DNA of 5,230 bases from Gammaproteobacteria bacterium (GCA_016214925.1 JACRMO010000256.1:1-5230), one strand, 5' to 3'. Positions 1 through 5,230 are shown, counted from the first letter of the stretch. The notes: a model not told the origin generated them from the sequence alone. Made by a program: numbers and translations.

Positions 1-445
1 ACTCCCAGTGCCCGGCGGCCTCGCCGGCTTCGATCAGGTTGCATACTAGGTCGTCGAAATACAGCGGGTGTTTGCGCATCGAATCGGCCAGATTGCTGCC
101 GCCCTCGACATCGCCCTTCACGGTCATCACCAGCGTCTGCATGTTCGGGTTTTCATGGCCCCTGCCAATGATGTCGAAGGCCTGCACCAGAGGCACACCC
201 GAGGCCATCATAGTGGCCAATTGGCGCATAAAAATGGCGATGTCCTTTGGCGTGATGGCCTTGCCCTTGCCCACATTGCCGAGCGCGGATTTCTTCTTCA
301 CCTTGAGCGGGACCACGCCTTGCCGCCGCAGCTCGGCCTTGATCAGATTCGCGTTGTTGCCGCGGCTCTCGCCTTTGACGCGATTGCCCTTCTTGTCCGT
401 GCCTTCCCAGGCGAAGACGTCGAGTTTGAGTGCTTTTTCCGCCAT
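1..445 (-). CDS. pilC: Type IV pilus inner-membrane platform protein PilC (N-terminal part, cut by window edge)
   Basis: PilC is the polytopic inner-membrane platform on which the PilB and PilT ATPases act to polymerise or depolymerise pilin. Only the first 148 residues are in the window, of roughly 400 usual for the family. Visible are a short basic N-terminal segment (FAWEGTDKKGNRVKGE near residues 11-25, typical of PilC), an extended RRQG-VVPLKV stretch near residues 40-48, and the start of the first T2SSF cytoplasmic domain (FMRQLATMMASGVPL near 72-86, then NLIEAGEAAG near 136-145). The membrane segments lie beyond the left edge. The ATG at 445-443 is only 3 bases after the pilB stop. An AAGGA ribosome site lies inside the last pilB codons, 7 bases before the ATG, so translation is probably coupled. 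In the conserved AGEAAGxxE stretch, His-Trp fills a spot that usually holds smaller residues. Identity is secure; completeness cannot be judged. Confidence 0.95.
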   Translation of the reverse strand, partial: MAEKALKLDVFAWEGTDKKGNRVKGESRGNNANLIKAELRRQGVVPLKVKKKSALGNVGKGKAITPKDIAIFMRQLATMMASGVPLVQAFDIIGRGHENPNMQTLVMTVKGDVEGGSNLADSMRKHPLYFDDLVCNLIEAGEAAGHWE

Positions 446-448
446 GGT

Positions 449-2176
449 TTAGTCCTTGGTCACGCGGTTGATTTCTTCGAGGCTGGTCATGCCCTGTTTC
501 ACTTTACGCAGGCCGGACAGGCGTAAATCGGCCACGCCGTCTTTCTTCGCCTGATCGGCCAGTTGGATGGCGTTGCCGCCGTCCATGATGATGCGCGACA
601 TCTCTTCGGAGATCGGCATCACTTGATATACTCCCACACGCCCTTTGTAACCGCCCGTGCATTGGTCACACCCGTCGGGGTTGTGGGCGTAGAGTTTGAG
701 ACCGGCGTCAACTTCCGCCTGGGTGAAACCCTCTTCGATCAAGGTATGCGCCGGGACATTGGCCGGGCGTTTGCAATTGTTGCACAGCCGCCGCGCCAGA
801 CGCTGCGCAATAATCAGATTCACCGCCGAGGCGATGTTGTAGGGCGGCACGCCCATATTGGCCAGACGTGCCAGGGTTTGCGGCGCATCGTTGGTGTGCA
901 GGGTCGACATCACCATGTGCCCGGTCTGGGCCGCCTTGATGGCGATCTCGGCGGTCTCCAGGTCGCGAATCTCACCGACCATGATGATATCCGGGTCCTG
1001 GCGCAGAAAGGCGCGCAAGGCGTCGGCGAAATTGAACCCAGCCTTGGGGTTCATATTGCACTGGTTGATGCCGGCGAGGTTGATTTCGACCGGGTCTTCG
1101 CAGGTGGAGATGTTGCGATCCGGCGTATTCAGAATGTTCAGACCGGTATACAGCGACACGGTCTTGCCGGAACCGGTCGGGCCGGTCACCAGGATCATGC
1201 CGTAGGGCTTGTTCAGGTTGGCGAGATAGATTTGTTTCTGTTCGTCCTCGTAGCCGAGCGCATCGATGCCCAGCTTGGCGCTGCTCGGGTCCAAAATACG
1301 CAGCACGATCTTTTCGCCGAACAAGGTCGGGCAAGAGTTCACGCGGAAGTCGATGGCACGGCTCTTGGACAGGTGCATCTTGATACGCCCGTCCTGCGGC
1401 AAGCGCCGTTCGGCGATGTCCATGCGGCTCATCACCTTCAGGCGCGCGGAAATGCGCGGCGCCAGTGCCAACGGCGGCGAGGCGACCTCGTACAGCACGC
1501 CGTCCTGGCGGTAACGCACGCGGTAGGTTTTCTCATAGGGCTCGACGTGAATATCCGAGGCGCCACGGTTGATGGCATCGAGCAGGATCTTGTTGACGAA
1601 GCGCACCACCGGCGTCTCGTCGATATCCGAGGTGTCCTTGTCGCCAGCCTCGTCCTCGCCACCGGCGATGATGTCGAGGTTTTCCAGATCCTCGTCCAGC
1701 ATGCCCACGTCCGTCAGGCTGGTGTCGGCCTTGTCCAGGGCCTGATCGATGATCTTGCTGAGCTTGTCTTCCTCGACCAGGATCGGTTCGGTGGTGACAC
1801 CGGTGTGGAATTTTATCTCGTCCAGCGCGGCCAGATTGGTCGGGTCGGATACCGCCACGAATAAGCGGTTGCCGCGTTTGAACAGCGGCAGGGCGCGGTG
1901 CTGGCGGATGAGCTTTTCGTTGACCAGCTTGATGGGTGCCGCGTCCAGGTCCATCACCGCGAGGTCGAACACCGGAATGCCGAATTCCTGCGCGGACAGA
2001 TTGGCGATGGTCGCGCTGCTGACCAGCTTGTGTTCGACCAGATAGCTGTTGAGTGGTTGGCGTTTCTTCTGCGCAGCCTCGATGGCGCCGAGCGCGGCGG
2101 CCTCTTCCAGGATGCCGTCCGTGACCAGTCGCCGGCTCAGGCCGCTCAGTTGAATACGGGGATTAGGGGATGCCAT
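449..2176 (-). CDS. pilB: Type IV pilus extension ATPase PilB
   Basis: PilB is the cytoplasmic hexameric ATPase that powers pilus extension through PilC. The 575-residue protein is full length for the family. Residues 1-150 form an N-terminal domain related to MshEN/T2SSE-N, followed by an acidic linker (about 150-190, rich in D and E). The core ATPase follows: GASDIHVEP at 205-213, Walker A GPTGSGKT at 332-339, Asp box and Walker B in LRQDPDIIMVGEIRD at 391-405 (catalytic Glu402), and the His box TGHMVMSTLHTND at 418-430. Four cysteines (465, 468, 503, 506) form the CxxC...CxxC zinc site seen in PilB and GspE but absent from PilT, which supports the extension rather than the retraction role. 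The ATG at 2176-2174 is preceded by GAGGG with about 7 bases of spacing. The gene follows pilA on the same strand but beyond a terminator, so it probably needs its own promoter or readthrough. The first MshEN motif lacks a clear RLG, so c-di-GMP binding is doubtful. All catalytic motifs are intact. Confidence 0.98.
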   Translation of the reverse strand: MASPNPRIQLSGLSRRLVTDGILEEAAALGAIEAAQKKRQPLNSYLVEHKLVSSATIANLSAQEFGIPVFDLAVMDLDAAPIKLVNEKLIRQHRALPLFKRGNRLFVAVSDPTNLAALDEIKFHTGVTTEPILVEEDKLSKIIDQALDKADTSLTDVGMLDEDLENLDIIAGGEDEAGDKDTSDIDETPVVRFVNKILLDAINRGASDIHVEPYEKTYRVRYRQDGVLYEVASPPLALAPRISARLKVMSRMDIAERRLPQDGRIKMHLSKSRAIDFRVNSCPTLFGEKIVLRILDPSSAKLGIDALGYEDEQKQIYLANLNKPYGMILVTGPTGSGKTVSLYTGLNILNTPDRNISTCEDPVEINLAGINQCNMNPKAGFNFADALRAFLRQDPDIIMVGEIRDLETAEIAIKAAQTGHMVMSTLHTNDAPQTLARLANMGVPPYNIASAVNLIIAQRLARRLCNNCKRPANVPAHTLIEEGFTQAEVDAGLKLYAHNPDGCDQCTGGYKGRVGVYQVMPISEEMSRIIMDGGNAIQLADQAKKDGVADLRLSGLRKVKQGMTSLEEINRVTKD

Positions 2177-2191
2177 GTACTACCCTCAGGC
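2174..2191 (-). promoter_or_regulatory. Ribosome binding site and start of pilB
   Basis: Read on the minus strand, CTGAGGGTAGTAC precedes ATG. GAGGG is a good Shine-Dalgarno match at about 7 bases of spacing. It fixes the pilB start at 2176, and the protein then begins MASPNPRIQLSGL, as in other PilB proteins. Confidence 0.75.
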
Positions 2192-2233
2192 TGAAAACCG
2201 TCCAGTGTTTAAGGCGCCTTGACCTTGAAGTTC

Positions 2234-2307
2234 CGTCATTCCCGTGCAAGCGGGAATCCAGAAGCCACTGGATTCTGGGTCTGCGCTACGCTTCGCCCGG
2301 AATGACG
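2234..2307. repeat. dRS3-like palindromic intergenic repeat (REP/MITE-like)
   Basis: A 74-bp element is bounded by perfect 9-bp inverted ends, CGTCATTCC (2234-2242) and GGAATGACG (2299-2307). Inside is ATTCCC-N8-GGGAAT at 2238-2257, which matches the general pattern I recall for the Neisseria dRS3 element. It is followed by a second dyad, AATCCAG (2255-2261) and CTGGATT (2268-2274), and a third GC-rich stretch that closes on the right end. Elements of this shape are scattered through intergenic regions of many beta- and gammaproteobacteria and carry no gene. It lies between the pilA terminator and pilB, so it would form part of the pilB leader if the promoter is upstream of it. That it is repeated elsewhere in this genome is inferred from family resemblance; only one copy is in the window. 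Confidence 0.7.
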
Positions 2308-2436
2308 CGTTGTCCAGGGTTACTTAAGCTCTTGGCCGGGAACGATTGTCGGGGTTATGCCCGCCCTGGGCAAGTCCTGGCCCCAACTCTCTATATGGCG
2401 TCTGATTCGGGGGGAACTTTACCGGGGGGCGAGGGC

Positions 2437-2466
2437 AAAAAAAAGAGACCGCCGAGGCGGTCTCTT
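2437..2466 (-). terminator. Rho-independent terminator of pilA
   Basis: On the minus strand a GC-rich hairpin (arms 2466-2456 and 2453-2443, core GAGACCGCC pairing with GGCGGTCTC) runs into a tract of eight T residues (A at 2437-2444 on the plus strand). The stem is perfect over about 10 base pairs with a tight turn. It lies about 55 bases after the pilA stop, where it would end the pilin transcript before pilB. The orientation is clear because the T-tract exists only on the minus-strand reading. Confidence 0.93.
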
Positions 2467-2490
2467 GAGTGACTAGGTTAGTCTCTGATG

Positions 2491-2516
2491 GTCAATCGAG
2501 CCTGACCCCATTGATC
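2491..2516. repeat. Short inverted repeat with a GGGGTCAG core, possible RAYT/REP-type remnant
   Basis: Read on the minus strand, GATCAAT and ATTGAC flank a GGGGTCAGGCTCG core (TCAAT at 2492-2496, ATTGA at 2510-2514). Motifs with a GGGGTCAG core inside AT-rich inverted ends recur in many proteobacterial genomes beside REP-associated tyrosine (Y1) transposases; this is from memory and was not searched. It sits only 4 bases after the pilA stop codon. No transposase is present in the window, so this would be an isolated non-autonomous copy. Confidence 0.35.
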
Positions 2517-2520
2517 TTCC

Positions 2521-2874
2521 TTAAGTGCGGCACTCAGCCGGAACATACTTCGGGTCTGGTGTGGGATTGTTACAGTCCCATTCGACGCCACCGGTAACTG
2601 CATTTACCGTCGGCACCAAGTCAAAAGTGACTGTTACACCGTTAATTCCAGTGGCAACACTGGCACTAATGGTCCCTGCGGCGCAGGTAATCGTAGACAA
2701 GCCGGTGAGACCGGTGGCCACGCCATTGGAACTGGCAATACCCAGACCCTCGGTTACTTTTGCACGGATCGTGTAATCCGTGTAGGCAGGCAGCGCAATC
2801 GCGGCCAGAATACCGATAATCGCGACGACGATCATCAGTTCGATTAGGGTAAAACCCTGCTGTAGTTTATTCAT
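2521..2874 (-). CDS. pilA: Type IV major pilin precursor (short type IVa pilin)
   Basis: This is the structural subunit of the type IV pilus, exported as a prepilin, cleaved and N-methylated by PilD. The 117-residue precursor starts MNKLQQG, with cleavage after Gly7 before Phe8. Glu12 is the conserved mature Glu5. Residues 8-30 form the hydrophobic helix (FTLIELMIVVAIIGILAAIALPAY). The globular part is small and rich in Thr, Val and Gly. Cys101 and Cys115 are placed to form the C-terminal disulphide loop of 13 residues; Cys64 is a third cysteine without an obvious partner. The mature length of 110 residues is below the usual 140-160 of type IVa pilins. The ATG at 2874 is preceded by AGGAG with 7 bases of spacing. 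The frame stays open further upstream (to about 3087), but that extension has no pilin character and would bury the leader peptide. A sigma-54 promoter precedes the gene and a terminator follows it. The symbol is used in the generic sense of major pilin; a minor-pilin role is less likely given the position ahead of pilBC and the strong signals. Confidence 0.93.
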   Translation of the reverse strand: MNKLQQGFTLIELMIVVAIIGILAAIALPAYTDYTIRAKVTEGLGIASSNGVATGLTGLSTITCAAGTISASVATGINGVTVTFDLVPTVNAVTGGVEWDCNNPTPDPKYVPAECRT

Positions 2875-2890
2875 GGTGTGACTCCTGTGA
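2872..2890 (-). promoter_or_regulatory. Ribosome binding site and start of pilA
   Basis: On the minus strand CACAGGAGTCACACC precedes ATG, giving a strong AGGAG Shine-Dalgarno at 7 bases. It decides between the pilin start at 2874 and the longer open frame upstream. Confidence 0.85.
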
Positions 2891-2973
2891 TGGGCGAGTG
2901 ATCTTTCGACCGGGGTGGTACGGTTGGCGGTGTTGGGACCGCGGGCCGGGAAGCCGATCTTGCTGGTTGCTAC

Positions 2974-2990
2974 AGCAGGGATCGTGCCAA
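2974..2990 (-). promoter_or_regulatory. Sigma-54 (RpoN) promoter of pilA
   Basis: The minus strand reads TTGGCACGATCCCTGCT. Against the consensus YTGGCACG-N4-TTGCW the only mismatch is C for the first T of the -12 box. The GG (2988-2987) and GC (2976-2975) dinucleotides are exactly 10 bases apart, as sigma-54 requires. The predicted transcript start is near 2963, giving a leader of about 89 bases before pilA. pilA genes of Pseudomonas and relatives are driven by RpoN with the enhancer-binding protein PilR and its sensor PilS, so the same control is inferred here. Confidence 0.85.
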
Positions 2991-3395
2991 ATGCTCTATT
3001 TCCCTGTGCTCCTGCCCGCAGGACATGGAGGGTTACGTCCAAGCGGCTGATATCTTTAATCCCGTGGCCCGCTGTGTGCCCGCGCACATCAGTACTTTGC
3101 GTGAAGGCAAACCCGGTAGGCGGGAGGAGGTGACGCGGTGAGTCACCTGAGTGGGTGCTATGGAGGGTCAGCGAGTGACGCGCAGCGTCAGGTTGTTCCC
3201 AGGACGACCCGCATGAGGTGGGTGGACGCGTGCATTGGCCATGGCAAATTTCCTCGATGTCGCGTCTTCGCGACTTCCGTCACGGGGCGCTTGCGGATGG
3301 GGCATGCCGTGCCGTCGGTCCATCGTGTGATGTCTGGTGCACTGAGTGATATTCCCATACTAGAATGCGAGGGTGCATTGACTCTGGAGAGGACG
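2991..3395. other. Non-coding regulatory region between pilA and the small unknown gene
   Basis: About 400 bases without a supportable gene separate the divergent pilA and 3396-3722 genes. It contains four compact perfect dyads: TGTGC/GCACA at 3075-3088, AGGTGAC/GTCACCT at 3128-3148, TGACGC/GCGTCA at 3176-3190 and GTCGCG/CGCGAC with a TCTT loop at 3259-3274. None is followed by a T-tract, so they are not classic terminators. The plus-strand open frame starting at 3138 crosses this region, but its predicted residues (rich in R, C, H and G) look non-coding. A TAGAAT hexamer at 3361-3366, 29 bases before the 3396 start codon, could be a -10 box, but no good -35 box goes with it. Confidence 0.55.
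3075..3088. promoter_or_regulatory. Dyad upstream of the pilA promoter, possible enhancer-binding site
   Basis: TGTGC-CCGC-GCACA is a perfect inverted repeat centred about 118 bases upstream of the predicted pilA start. That distance is typical of activator sites for sigma-54 promoters, including the PilR region in Pseudomonas. I do not claim a match to a PilR consensus; the assignment rests on symmetry and spacing. Confidence 0.35.
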
Positions 3396-3722
3396 ATGTT
3401 TTGGTTCGGAAAGAAGAACAAAGAGATTACGGCCTTTGCCCGGTTTCTGGCCGAAGAGTTTTTCAGTAATCTGCCACCCAATCTGATCGAGAAACAGAAT
3501 GACAAGACCGACCAGAAAGGCGCGCGGTCGGCAAAGCAGCGTTTCGAATCGGCGCTTGATGACATTGTGTCCCATGCGAAACAGTTCAAGCAGCAAAAGA
3601 ACCTGAAGGTCTACGGCAAGGCCAAGTTCCATCTGGAGTTTGCCGCGCGGCTGAAATCGCTGGGGTACGATGCGAAGCTGGTAAATGAGATAAATCATGC
3701 TGTGATGGTGCGCTCGCCATAG
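3396..3722 (+). CDS. Small basic cytoplasmic protein of unknown function
   Basis: I do not recognise this 108-residue protein. It begins MFWFGKKNKE and appears soluble and mainly helical. Residues 11-30 are an aromatic amphipathic stretch (ITAFARFLAEEFFSNLPPNL). Residues 31-50 are charged (EKQNDKTDQKGARSAKQRF). A second long helix rich in K and Q follows at 51-75, and the end is KFHLEFAARLKSLGYDAKLVNEINHAV. There is no signal peptide and no membrane segment. The start at 3396 is chosen over the in-frame ATG at 3138 because GGAGAGGA lies just upstream and the intervening 86 residues look non-coding. The gene stands alone, divergent from pilA and convergent with the sulfotransferase, with 68 bases between their stop codons and no clear terminator in that gap. 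Codon choice and residue make-up look like a real gene; both minus-strand frames over it look like shadows. The position gives no firm clue to function. Confidence 0.75.
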   Translation: MFWFGKKNKEITAFARFLAEEFFSNLPPNLIEKQNDKTDQKGARSAKQRFESALDDIVSHAKQFKQQKNLKVYGKAKFHLEFAARLKSLGYDAKLVNEINHAVMVRSP

Positions 3723-3790
3723 CGCACTGGGATGTGGTCTTCAAATAGGCATCAGCAACAGCGCTCACTCCTTGAGAGCAGGTGCCGTTG

Positions 3791-5230
3791 TCAGTGCTTG
3801 GAAAGAAGACGTCTGATCCACCCACTTGGTCGCTTCTTATTCAGCCCGGCTTCACGTAAGGCTTGGTAGTCAGTCTCGGTCAGGATGTCGCCAAGCGAGT
3901 CCACTAAGGGTCCGAGGTGCTTTGCATAGGGTTTCCAGCGGCACACCGAACTCGTGTATAGCGGTTGGCGCACCTGCCACAGGCTGGCCGTCTGGACGAT
4001 ACGTTTTGACTGGTGGAAATTCAGGCAGGCGTCTTCCCATTCGAGGCCTACGAAAGCGATTATGCGATGCACATTCTTCTCCAGGTCATTGACCAGATCC
4101 TCGTATTGGACATCCAATATCTGTGCGGGGAAACGCTGTTTCCAGAATTCCATAATGTCCGCGTAGCCGCGATAGTATTCACCCAGCATCGCCATATCAT
4201 TGCTCCATTCCAGGTGGATCGATGCTGTGAATCTCTGGAAGTAACAGGAAAGACCGGTATCCAATGGGTGTCGCTTTGAATGTATGATTTTAGCGTTGGG
4301 AAACAGCGTCAGGATGTGGCCGATCTTAAAAAAATTGGCGGGCATTTTATCTATAATGCGCCGCGCCGCGGGTGCGTCGGCATTTGCTCGATCAAGATAG
4401 CGTTGCGCATATTTAATTACCAGATCGGGGCTGATCTTGGGGAGCGTGTAGGGTTTGTATTCTAGGCCTGCTTCCTTGCAGGCGTCATGGCCACCAAGCT
4501 CAATTTCATGGGATTCTCCTAGGCTATGAACGAGCGAGTGGCTTGATAGAACTTGGTCGATTAAGGTTGTGCCTGATCGGGGCATGCCGACGACGAATAT
4601 CGGTGCATCCGATGGATTGCCTGAATCCCTCAGTTGCGCAATCGAAACGGATTTATATGCTTTTTTAGTTTTACTCACGTCGCGCTTGAATTTGCTGAGT
4701 GAGAATTGTCCTTGAAGCAGCAGGTTGCCCTGGTGTAAGTTGTTAAAAGCCTTATCATATTCTTTCAGGTCGTCATAAGCCTTGGCAAGCGCAAACTGAA
4801 ATTGGCTGCGCGAAGCTGCGGGCATGCCTTTCGCGAGTTGAGCCTCCATGCGTTTGATTAATCCGTAATCTCCAGTGGTAATCTTTTTGGATCTCACTAG
4901 TTCGCCATATGCCGCGCCATTGATGGGATTTATTTCAATGCATTTCTCGAAAAATCTTATTGCTGTGTTCATATCTCCCTGGGTCTTATGGATTATAGCG
5001 ATTAGATGGATAGGGTCACTGTCTTCAGGATCAAGCGATAACGCCTTTTTTGCATGCATCAATGCGGCATCTGTATCCCCAATAAGTAGTAGCATCTCTG
5101 CCAGCTTTTTCTGCGCGAGACTATTAGATGGTTTGAGGGCAACTGCCTGGCGAAGATATTGCGCTGCTTGGTGCCATTGGCTGAAAGCATCATATATAAG
5201 CCCTAGATGTAGTAGGGCGGCATCGTTTTC
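3791..5230 (-). CDS. TPR-repeat sulfotransferase (Sulfotransfer_3-like), 5' end outside window
   Basis: Sulfotransferases of this family move sulfate from PAPS to a hydroxyl on a glycan, peptide or lipid. The visible part is 479 residues; the frame stays open through the right edge, so the ATG at 5095 is internal. Visible residues 1-34, 35-68 and 69-102 are three consecutive 34-residue TPR units, each ending in KP, DP or NP. A further TPR-like helical pair lies near 143-172. The sulfotransferase domain starts near 209: APIFVVGMPRSGTT carries the 5'-phosphosulfate loop (GMPRSGTT, 215-222), then SLGESHEI (236-243), a 3'-phosphate-binding element RHPLDTGLSCYFQRF (320-334), and the C-terminal TASLWQVRQPLYTSSVCRWKPY region (414-435). 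All key motifs are present and no frameshift is seen. The gene is lower in GC than pilB. It points the same way as pilA but is separated from it by the opposing small gene, so it is not in the pil transcript. The substrate is unknown; TPR units suggest a protein partner. Confidence 0.9.
   Translation of the reverse strand, partial: ENDAALLHLGLIYDAFSQWHQAAQYLRQAVALKPSNSLAQKKLAEMLLLIGDTDAALMHAKKALSLDPEDSDPIHLIAIIHKTQGDMNTAIRFFEKCIEINPINGAAYGELVRSKKITTGDYGLIKRMEAQLAKGMPAASRSQFQFALAKAYDDLKEYDKAFNNLHQGNLLLQGQFSLSKFKRDVSKTKKAYKSVSIAQLRDSGNPSDAPIFVVGMPRSGTTLIDQVLSSHSLVHSLGESHEIELGGHDACKEAGLEYKPYTLPKISPDLVIKYAQRYLDRANADAPAARRIIDKMPANFFKIGHILTLFPNAKIIHSKRHPLDTGLSCYFQRFTASIHLEWSNDMAMLGEYYRGYADIMEFWKQRFPAQILDVQYEDLVNDLEKNVHRIIAFVGLEWEDACLNFHQSKRIVQTASLWQVRQPLYTSSVCRWKPYAKHLGPLVDSLGDILTETDYQALREAGLNKKRPSGWIRRLLSKH

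Larger units (their letters stand above)
2177..2520. other. pilA-pilB intergenic spacer
   Basis: This 344-bp stretch has no supportable gene. From right to left it holds the pilA 3' untranslated segment with two small dyads (GACTA/TAGTC at 2471-2483 and the inverted repeat at 2491-2516), the pilA terminator, about 130 bp of unassigned sequence (2308-2436), the palindromic repeat at 2234-2307, and the pilB leader with its ribosome site. No convincing pilB promoter was found. The best candidate, TTGCCC with 17 bases to GACAAT on the minus strand at 2373-2345, matches consensus at only 4 of 6 positions in each box. Confidence 0.7.

Noticed and set aside
563..1864. 433-codon open frame on the plus strand opposite pilB
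   Set aside because: It lies wholly antisense to the well-supported pilB. Its residues (rich in H, R, G, V, D) are those expected from the complement of GC-biased codons, and it has no recognisable domain.
449..2176. PilB as a c-di-GMP receptor
   Set aside because: The N-terminal domain is related to MshEN, but the first motif lacks a clear RLG-type signature, so binding is not supported from sequence alone.
2345..2373. TTGCCC-N17-GACAAT as a sigma-70 promoter for pilB
   Set aside because: Only 4 of 6 matches in each box; chance hits of this quality are common, so it is noted but not called.
2521..2874. Short pilin as an electrically conductive, Geobacter-like pilin
   Set aside because: Although short, it has few aromatic residues along the helix and keeps a globular domain with a disulphide loop, unlike the 61-residue Geobacter pilin.
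2875..3087. Upstream in-frame extension of pilA to an ATG near 3087
   Set aside because: It would place 71 residues before the prepilin leader, covers the sigma-54 promoter, and the start at 2874 has a strong ribosome site.
3138..3395. Longer start for the small unknown gene at 3138
   Set aside because: The added 86 residues look non-coding and cross several dyads, while 3396 has a good Shine-Dalgarno.
3188..3698. Minus-strand open frames over the small gene
   Set aside because: They overlap a better-supported plus-strand gene, lack ribosome sites and have shadow-like composition.
3723..3790. Shared bidirectional terminator between the convergent genes
   Set aside because: Only a short imperfect dyad near GCTC/GAGAGC is seen and there is no T-tract on either strand.
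1..5230. CRISPR arrays, tRNA or rRNA genes, insertion-sequence transposases, toxin-antitoxin pairs
   Set aside because: None seen: no regularly spaced direct repeats, no tRNA-like cloverleaf noticed by eye, and no transposase-like or toxin-like protein in any frame.

Overview
The window is chromosomal DNA from a GC-rich proteobacterium. The type IV pilus proteins and a sigma-54 pilA promoter fit a gammaproteobacterium best. The species cannot be named from the sequence. Most of the annotation lies on the minus strand, so the transcription order is right to left: a TPR-sulfotransferase, then pilA, pilB and pilC.

Right to left: (1) 5230-3791 (minus) is a TPR-containing sulfotransferase whose 5' end lies outside the window. 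(2) 3396-3722 (plus) is a small gene of unknown function, convergent with the sulfotransferase. (3) About 3395-2875 is non-coding. It holds the regulatory region of pilA, with a near-consensus sigma-54 promoter at 2974-2990 and several dyads. (4) 2874-2521 (minus) is pilA, the major pilin precursor, which is unusually short. (5) 2520-2177 is a spacer with a strong pilA terminator (2437-2466), a dRS3-like palindromic repeat (2234-2307) and a short GGGGTCAG-type inverted repeat (2491-2516). (6) 2176-449 (minus) is pilB, the extension ATPase, complete. (7) 445-1 (minus) is the start of pilC, the inner-membrane platform protein, cut by the left window edge and translationally coupled to pilB.

Together pilA, pilB and pilC supply the fibre subunit, the assembly motor and the membrane platform of a type IVa pilus. 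The sigma-54 promoter suggests control of pilA by a PilS/PilR-like two-component system. The terminator after pilA should keep pilin expression well above that of pilB and pilC. The sulfotransferase may modify a surface glycan or protein, possibly the pilus, but only its proximity supports that link.

I did not find a clearly new biological system. The points most worth a second look are the sulfotransferase beside pilA, the short three-cysteine pilin, the dyads around the pilA promoter, the two intergenic repeat types and the small unknown gene.
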